DNA of 19,866 nucleotides from Salinarimonas sp051117315 (GTDB lineage: Bacteria; Pseudomonadota; Alphaproteobacteria; Rhizobiales; Beijerinckiaceae), in the NCBI GenBank assembly GCA_051117315.1, contig JBNPEA010000003.1, positions 1 through 19,866 on the forward strand, written 5' to 3'. This document shows, piece by piece, positions 16,493 through 19,866 of the stretch (positions are counted from its first letter, which is position 1; every line of letters starts with the position of its first letter). Both the position numbers and the translations under genes were made by a program. A model generated the notes under the pieces. The model did no database searches and was not told where the DNA came from. It saw only the letters and a list, made by a program, of their open reading frames with translations.

Positions 16493-16906
16493 TCAGTGGT
16501 GTGGCGCTGCTGGTCCGACGAGGCGGACGTGCCGCGCACGTATCGTCTCGCGGAGCTTGCGCGCGAAGCGCACATCCGCCGTCAGGACCTCGGTGTCGAG
16601 CTCGACCGCCAGTGCCAGGTAGAGCATGTCGTAGGGGGAGTGATCGTATTCTATCGCCAGCGCCCAGGCTTCTCGGGCGAGCGCCTGTGCCGGAAAGTGG
16701 CGGTCGACCATCCTCAGAGCAGTGGTGACAAGCGAGTCGGCCTGGATCCGCGACAGGTATCTGCCCCGCAGGTACTTGAAGCCGGCATTCTGCACCTCGG
16801 AGACGAAGAGGTCGGGTGCGACGAAGCCCGTTCGCGGCGGTGCGATCTCCGGCGCCCGGGTATCCGAGGCCCACTGAACCGCCGCGCTTGCATCGAGGAC
16901 GATCAT
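16493..16906 (-). CDS. vapC: VapC-type PIN-domain toxin
   Basis: A 137-residue PIN-domain ribonuclease of the VapC/FitB kind; such toxins cleave tRNA or rRNA until bound by their antitoxin. The four acidic active-site residues are in place: D5 (VLDASAAV), E37 (VSEVQNAG), D93 (SPYDMLYLALA) and D111 (LTADVRFA). The ATG at 16906 overlaps the stop of the antitoxin gene in a 4-base ATGA, the usual coupled arrangement. The pair reads toward aroK and the toxin stop lies about 60 bases before aroK, so read-through from the vapBC promoter into aroK-aroB is possible. The toxin appears intact. Confidence 0.93.
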   Translation of the reverse strand: MIVLDASAAVQWASDTRAPEIAPPRTGFVAPDLFVSEVQNAGFKYLRGRYLSRIQADSLVTTALRMVDRHFPAQALAREAWALAIEYDHSPYDMLYLALAVELDTEVLTADVRFARKLRETIRARHVRLVGPAAPHH

Positions 16907-17145
16907 CGCTCCTCGCGGCTCTCGCGGATGAGATCGGCTGGAGGCGGCAACTCCGGGAACGGGCCGAAGCGGCGGTGCAGCTCGCGGATGCTCGCCTGCT
17001 TCTCCGCCATGGAGCGGCGCTGCGGCGCCGCCGCGGCGAGAGCGTCGCGGAGGAGCGCGTCGAGTGGCTTCCCTTCGAGGTCGGCTCGCTCCTTGAGCCT
17101 GAGCAGCAGCGCGTCGTCGACGTCGTCGATCTCCAGCTTGGCCAT
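16903..17145 (-). CDS. vapB: VapB/FitA-like ribbon-helix-helix antitoxin
   Basis: An 80-residue antitoxin. The N-terminal half (MAKLEIDDVDDALLLRLKER, then a Leu/Ala-rich helix to about 40) reads as a ribbon-helix-helix DNA-binding domain of the FitA type. The C-terminal half (about 41-80: EKQASIRELHRRFG, then PFPELPPPADLI) is the part expected to wrap the PIN toxin. The start at ATG 17145 has GGGGA about 7 bases upstream. The gene overlaps vapC by 4 bases, and the complex most likely represses its own promoter just upstream. Assignment to VapB versus FitA naming is a matter of convention. Confidence 0.9.
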   Translation of the reverse strand: MAKLEIDDVDDALLLRLKERADLEGKPLDALLRDALAAAAPQRRSMAEKQASIRELHRRFGPFPELPPPADLIRESREER

Positions 17146-17171
17146 GACAGTCCCCGTTTCGGCGCCTCAGG

Positions 17172-17200
17172 AACGTAGGCAAAGTTGTAATTTACGTCAA
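17172..17200 (-). promoter_or_regulatory. vapBC promoter with possible operator
   Basis: Read on the minus strand, TTGACG (complement of 17195-17200) is a strong -35 box. It is followed after exactly 17 bases by TACGTT (complement of 17172-17177) as a weaker -10. The spacer is strikingly AT rich for this DNA and contains the palindrome GTAA-T-TTAC (17187-17195), which touches the -35 box and would suit repression by the ribbon-helix-helix antitoxin. Boxes and palindrome are seen; function is inferred. Confidence 0.6.
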
Positions 17201-17209
17201 TATCCGACT

Positions 17210-17401
17210 TCAAGACTCGCCGCGGGCGGAGAGCGTCTCGGTCGGCGGGACGAGCGGGTCGCCGGCCGAGGCGAGTTCGTGGGCGACCACCTCCGAAAGG
17301 CTCCAATCGTACGCGCTCAGGTCCGCCTCGGCGACGAACCGCTCGGCGGCCTCGTCACTCGGCAACGATGGCCATGGCTTCCTCGGCTCGCTCATCGGCA
17401 T
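17210..17401 (-). CDS. Small CopG-antitoxin-like protein, probably a truncated remnant
   Basis: A 63-residue open frame (61 if the second ATG at 17395 is used). Its N-terminal half, PWPSLPSDEAAERFV followed by DLSAYDWS, strongly resembles the start of the CopG-type antitoxin family common in proteobacteria. In the relatives I recall, that segment is followed by a ribbon-helix-helix domain of about 40 residues. Here it is replaced by an unrelated acidic tail, and the frame stops at 17210 with no DNA-binding domain and no toxin gene next to it. The start lies 2 bases after the acyl-CoA dehydrogenase stop, with a GGGGCGGTGAG ribosome-like stretch inside that gene, so it could be co-translated. 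It may be a decayed antitoxin or a small expressed protein; the domain loss is judged from memory. Confidence 0.55.
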   Translation of the reverse strand: MPMSEPRKPWPSLPSDEAAERFVAEADLSAYDWSLSEVVAHELASAGDPLVPPTETLSARGES

Positions 17402-17403
17402 GC

Positions 17404-18546
17404 TCACCGCCCCATCAGCCCCCGCGCCACGATCACCCGCATGATCTCGTTCGTCCCCTCCAGGATCTGGTGCACCCTGAGGTCCCGCACGATCTTCTCG
17501 ATGCCGTAATCGGCGAGGTAGCCGTAGCCGCCGTGGATCTGGAGCGCCTCGTTGGCGATCTCGAAGCCGCGGTCGGTGGCGATGCGCTTGGCCATGGCGC
17601 ACAGCTTGCCGGCGTCGGGCGCGCCGGCGTCGAGCGCGGCGGCGGCGCGCCAGAGGATGCTGCGCGAGGCCTCGAGCTCGGTCGCCATGTCGGCGAGCTT
17701 GAACTGCAGCGCCTGGAACTCGGCGAGCGCCTTGCCGAAGGCCCGGCGCTCGCGGACGTAGGCGAGGGACTTCTCGAGCGCGGCGTCGGCGCCGCCGAGC
17801 GAGCAGGCGCCGATGTTGAGCCGCCCGCCGTCGAGCCCGGCCATGGCGATCCTGAAGCCCATGCCCTCGTCCGACAGGCGGTTCTCCACCGGCACGCGCG
17901 CGCCCTCCAGGATCACCTGGCGCGTCGGCTGGGCGTTCCAGCCCATCTTGCGCTCGTTGGCGCCGAAGGAGAGGCCGGGCGTGTCCTTCTCGATGACGAG
18001 GGTGGAGATGCCCGCCGCGCCCTCCTCGCCGGTGCGCACCATCGTCACGTAGAGGTCGGCGACGCCGGCGCCGGAGATGAACTGCTTCACCCCGTCGACG
18101 ACGTAGTGGTCGCCGTCGCGGCGCGCGCGGGTCTTCAGCGCGGCGGCGTCGGAGCCCGCGCCGGGCTCGGTGAGGCAGTAGCTGGCGAGGCTCTCCATCA
18201 TCACGAGCCCGGGCAGCCAGCGCCGGCGCTGGGCGTCCGAGCCCCAGCGGTCGATCATCCAGGCGGCCATGTTGTGGATCGAGATGTAGGCCGAGACCGT
18301 GGGGCAGCCGGTGGCCAGCGCCTCGAAGATCAGCGCCGCCTCGAGCCGCCCGAGGCCCGAGCCGCCGACGTCCTCGGCGATGGTGACGCCGCCCATGCCG
18401 AGCTCGGCGGCCTCGCGCATCACCTCGACGGGGAAGTGCTTCTCCTCGTCCCAGCGCACCGCGTCCGGCGCCAGCTTGTCGGCGGCGAAGGCGCGGGCCA
18501 TGTCGCGGATGGCGACGTGGTCCTCGGTGAGAGCGAAGGGGGTCAT
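17404..18546 (-). CDS. Acyl-CoA dehydrogenase, isobutyryl-CoA dehydrogenase-like
   Basis: A 380-residue flavin acyl-CoA dehydrogenase. It resembles isobutyryl-CoA dehydrogenase (human ACAD8), which converts isobutyryl-CoA to methacrylyl-CoA in valine breakdown. Shared landmarks are SIHNMAAWMID (89-99), YCLTEPGAGSDAA (123-135), KQFISGAG, GWNAQPTR and the C-terminal HGGYGYL and RVHQILEGTNEIMR, with the catalytic base at E363. The two acyl-CoA dehydrogenase signatures are complete. ATG 18546 is preceded by GAGG 7 bases upstream. Other valine-pathway genes (mmsA, mmsB) are not in the window. A CopG-like small gene follows after 2 bases. Branched-chain specificity is a good guess from these blocks but not proven. 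Confidence 0.9.
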   Translation of the reverse strand: MTPFALTEDHVAIRDMARAFAADKLAPDAVRWDEEKHFPVEVMREAAELGMGGVTIAEDVGGSGLGRLEAALIFEALATGCPTVSAYISIHNMAAWMIDRWGSDAQRRRWLPGLVMMESLASYCLTEPGAGSDAAALKTRARRDGDHYVVDGVKQFISGAGVADLYVTMVRTGEEGAAGISTLVIEKDTPGLSFGANERKMGWNAQPTRQVILEGARVPVENRLSDEGMGFRIAMAGLDGGRLNIGACSLGGADAALEKSLAYVRERRAFGKALAEFQALQFKLADMATELEASRSILWRAAAALDAGAPDAGKLCAMAKRIATDRGFEIANEALQIHGGYGYLADYGIEKIVRDLRVHQILEGTNEIMRVIVARGLMGR

Positions 18547-18619
18547 GACCGGGCCTCGATGACGCGTTGGGGGCCGCGGAGGCTATCAGGTCGCGCGCCG
18601 CCGCTCCAGACGGCGGACC

Positions 18620-19375
18620 TCAGCGGTGGATGCCGAGCATGGCGGTGAGGCCGCCGTCGATGGGCAGCGTCGCGCCGGTGACGTAGGCCGCGGGCGGCGT
18701 CATCAGGAAGGCGGCGAGGCCGGCGACCTCCTCGGGCCGGCAGAAGCGGCCCGCCGGGATCTGCTTCTCCATGCTCTCGCGGAAGGGCGCGTAGGGCGCG
18801 AGCATCTCGGTGTCGACGAAGCCGGGCGCGATGACGTTGACGGTGACGCCGCGCTTGGCCGTCTCCATGGCGAGCGTGCGGGCATAGGCGGCGAGCGCGC
18901 CCTTGGTCGCGGCATAGGCGGCGTTGCCCGCGTTCGCCTGGATCGCGGCGACGGAGCCGATGGCGACGATGCGCCCGGCGCGGGCGCGCAGCATCGGGCG
19001 CATGAGCGCCTTGCACAGCCGGGTGAAGGCGAAGAAGTTCACCTGCATCGCGGCTTCCGCCTTGTCCTGGGCCATCATCGCGGCGAGCGCGTCGTAGGAC
19101 TGGCCGGCATTGTGGACGAAGCCGTAGTAGGTCTCGCCCTCGGTCGTGCCGCAGAAGGCCTCCACCGCCTCCCGGTCGGAGAGATCGAGAGCGCGGGGCT
19201 CGATGGTCGTGCCGGGATGGTCGGCCGCGACCGCGTCGGCGAGCGCCCGCGCCTCGTCGGCGGAGGAGCGGTAGGTGAAGACGACGTCGTGCCCCTGGGC
19301 GGCCATGGCGCGCACGATCGCCGCCCCGACGCCCTTGGCGCCGCCGGTGACGAGGATGCGGGTGCGGTCGGTCAT
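18620..19375 (-). CDS. fabG: SDR-family 3-oxoacyl-ACP reductase (FabG-like)
   Basis: A 251-residue classical short-chain dehydrogenase/reductase. The NADP-binding TGGAKGVG (10-17), HNAG (88-91), N113, catalytic S141 and the YAATK pair Y154 and K158 are all present, and NVIAPGFVDTEM (180-191) and the C-terminal PIDGG agree with FabG. Such enzymes reduce 3-oxoacyl-ACP in fatty-acid elongation. The ATG at 19375 has GAGGAG 8 bases upstream. A FabF-type condensing enzyme lies immediately upstream on the same strand, supporting a role in fatty acid or polyketide-like chain extension rather than general SDR chemistry. A repeat element occupies most of the 168 bases between them. Probably not the only fabG of the genome. 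Confidence 0.85.
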   Translation of the reverse strand: MTDRTRILVTGGAKGVGAAIVRAMAAQGHDVVFTYRSSADEARALADAVAADHPGTTIEPRALDLSDREAVEAFCGTTEGETYYGFVHNAGQSYDALAAMMAQDKAEAAMQVNFFAFTRLCKALMRPMLRARAGRIVAIGSVAAIQANAGNAAYAATKGALAAYARTLAMETAKRGVTVNVIAPGFVDTEMLAPYAPFRESMEKQIPAGRFCRPEEVAGLAAFLMTPPAAYVTGATLPIDGGLTAMLGIHR

Positions 19376-19412
19376 GGCTCGAGCTCCTCTTGCATGTCTC
19401 TCCGCGACCTTG

Positions 19413-19532
19413 ACCTCCCCTCGGGGAGGTGGGCCGCCTAGCGGTGCGGAGGGGGTGAACGGCGGAGGATCGCCGCCGGCCGTCTCGCCCCCACCCGTCT
19501 CGCTCCGCTCGCCGACCGCCCCGGGGGGCGGT
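19413..19532. repeat. Compound inverted repeat of REP/BIME type
   Basis: Two half-elements of about 50 bases lie in opposite orientation around a short centre. Each begins with an 8-bp perfect hairpin: ACCTCCCC-TC-GGGGAGGT (19413-19430) on the left and ACCGCCCC-GG-GGGGCGGT (19515-19532) on the right. Read inward, both continue with similar G-rich sequence containing GCGGxGCG, GGGGG and ending in ACGG (left to 19462, right from 19480). The centre contains GGCG-GAGGAT-CGCC. The design resembles dispersed G+C-rich intergenic repeats I recall from Rhizobiales and relatives. It sits between fabF and fabG on their common transcript strand and could act as a terminator, attenuator or RNA stabiliser. 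No further copy is seen in this window. Confidence 0.7.
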
Positions 19533-19543
19533 GACGGGCCGCG

Positions 19544-19866
19544 TCAGCCCGGCTCGGCCGAGAGCACGAGGCAGGTGTTCTGGCCGCCGAAGCCGAAGGA
19601 GTTGGAGAGGATCCGCCTCGGCTTGGCTTCCCGCGCCGCGTTCGGCACCACGTCCAGCGGGATCGCCGGGTCCGGGACGTGGTAGTTGATGGTGGGCGGG
19701 ATCACGCCCTCGTGGATCGTCATCAGCGAGACCACCGCCTCCACCGCGCCGGCGGCGGTGAGGGTGTGGCCGATCATCGACTTGTTGGAGGAGATCGGCA
19801 CGGAGCGCATCCGCTCGCCGATCACGGCCATCAGGCCCATCGCCTCCATCTTGTCGTTCTCGGGCG
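19544..19866 (-). CDS. Beta-ketoacyl-ACP synthase, FabF type, C-terminal part
   Basis: The last 107 codons of a condensing enzyme that begins beyond the right edge. The decisive block SNKSMIGHTLTAAGAVEA carries the lysine and second catalytic histidine of FabF-type (KAS II) enzymes, and PPTINYHVPDP and LSNSFGFGGQN are the usual C-terminal signatures. The active-site cysteine and first histidine lie outside the window. The segment ENDKMEAMGLMAVIGERM differs from housekeeping FabF and reminds me of the FabF-like proteins of rhizobial very-long-chain fatty acid clusters, though this is recall only. The FabG-like gene follows on the same strand. The protein is cut by the window edge, not naturally truncated. 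Confidence 0.92.
   Translation of the reverse strand, partial: PENDKMEAMGLMAVIGERMRSVPISSNKSMIGHTLTAAGAVEAVVSLMTIHEGVIPPTINYHVPDPAIPLDVVPNAAREAKPRRILSNSFGFGGQNTCLVLSAEPG

Overview
The window comes from a very G+C-rich chromosome (about 70% by eye) with strong G/C third-position bias. Gene content and order (aroK-aroB-CorC-like protein, alpha-type MutL with an endonuclease motif, isobutyryl-CoA dehydrogenase, FabF/FabG) suggest an alphaproteobacterium, probably Hyphomicrobiales (Rhizobiales). That placement is inference from recalled gene families, not a search. I see no rRNA, tRNA, CRISPR array, prophage or insertion sequence.

Layout. Positions 1-139 hold no gene I can support. A MazF/PemK-type toxin (140-463, +) follows without a visible antitoxin. 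Next on the minus strand are a membrane M48 metalloprotease with lemA upstream (486-2124), an OsmC-family peroxidase (2226-2651) and mutL (2759-4708). A short VIT/CCC1-type transporter (4857-5441, +) is divergent from mutL. A hicA-hicB toxin-antitoxin operon (6056 down to 5464) follows, with a perfect inverted repeat in its promoter. Two unrelated alcohol dehydrogenases are divergently arranged, iron type 6132-7274 (-) and zinc type 7515-8543 (+). Then come transaldolase (8566-9522, -), a secreted LysM protein (9626-10255, -) divergent from an LhgO-like FAD oxidoreductase (10371-11465, +), and a heparinase II/III-like protein (11544-13256, +).

The last third is mostly minus strand. aroK and aroB overlap by 4 bp and are followed by a DUF21-CBS-CorC protein (16432 down to 13301). 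A vapB-vapC pair (17145-16493) sits directly upstream of aroK and carries its own AT-rich promoter. A 63-codon CopG-antitoxin-like fragment (17210-17401) is attached to the 3' end of an isobutyryl-CoA dehydrogenase gene (17404-18546). A FabG-like SDR (18620-19375) and the C-terminal part of a FabF-type synthase (from 19544, running off the right edge) finish the window. Between those two lies a compound inverted repeat of REP/BIME type.

Functionally most of the window is core metabolism and maintenance: shikimate pathway, pentose phosphate pathway, mismatch repair, membrane quality control, peroxide defence, acyl-CoA and fatty acid metabolism. Accessory elements are interspersed: three toxin or toxin-antitoxin loci, one antitoxin remnant and one dispersed-type repeat. 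I do not find a convincing undescribed multi-gene system. The most interesting items are the compound repeat at 19413-19532, the antitoxin remnant next to vapBC, the antitoxin-less MazF-type toxin, and the hicAB operator.
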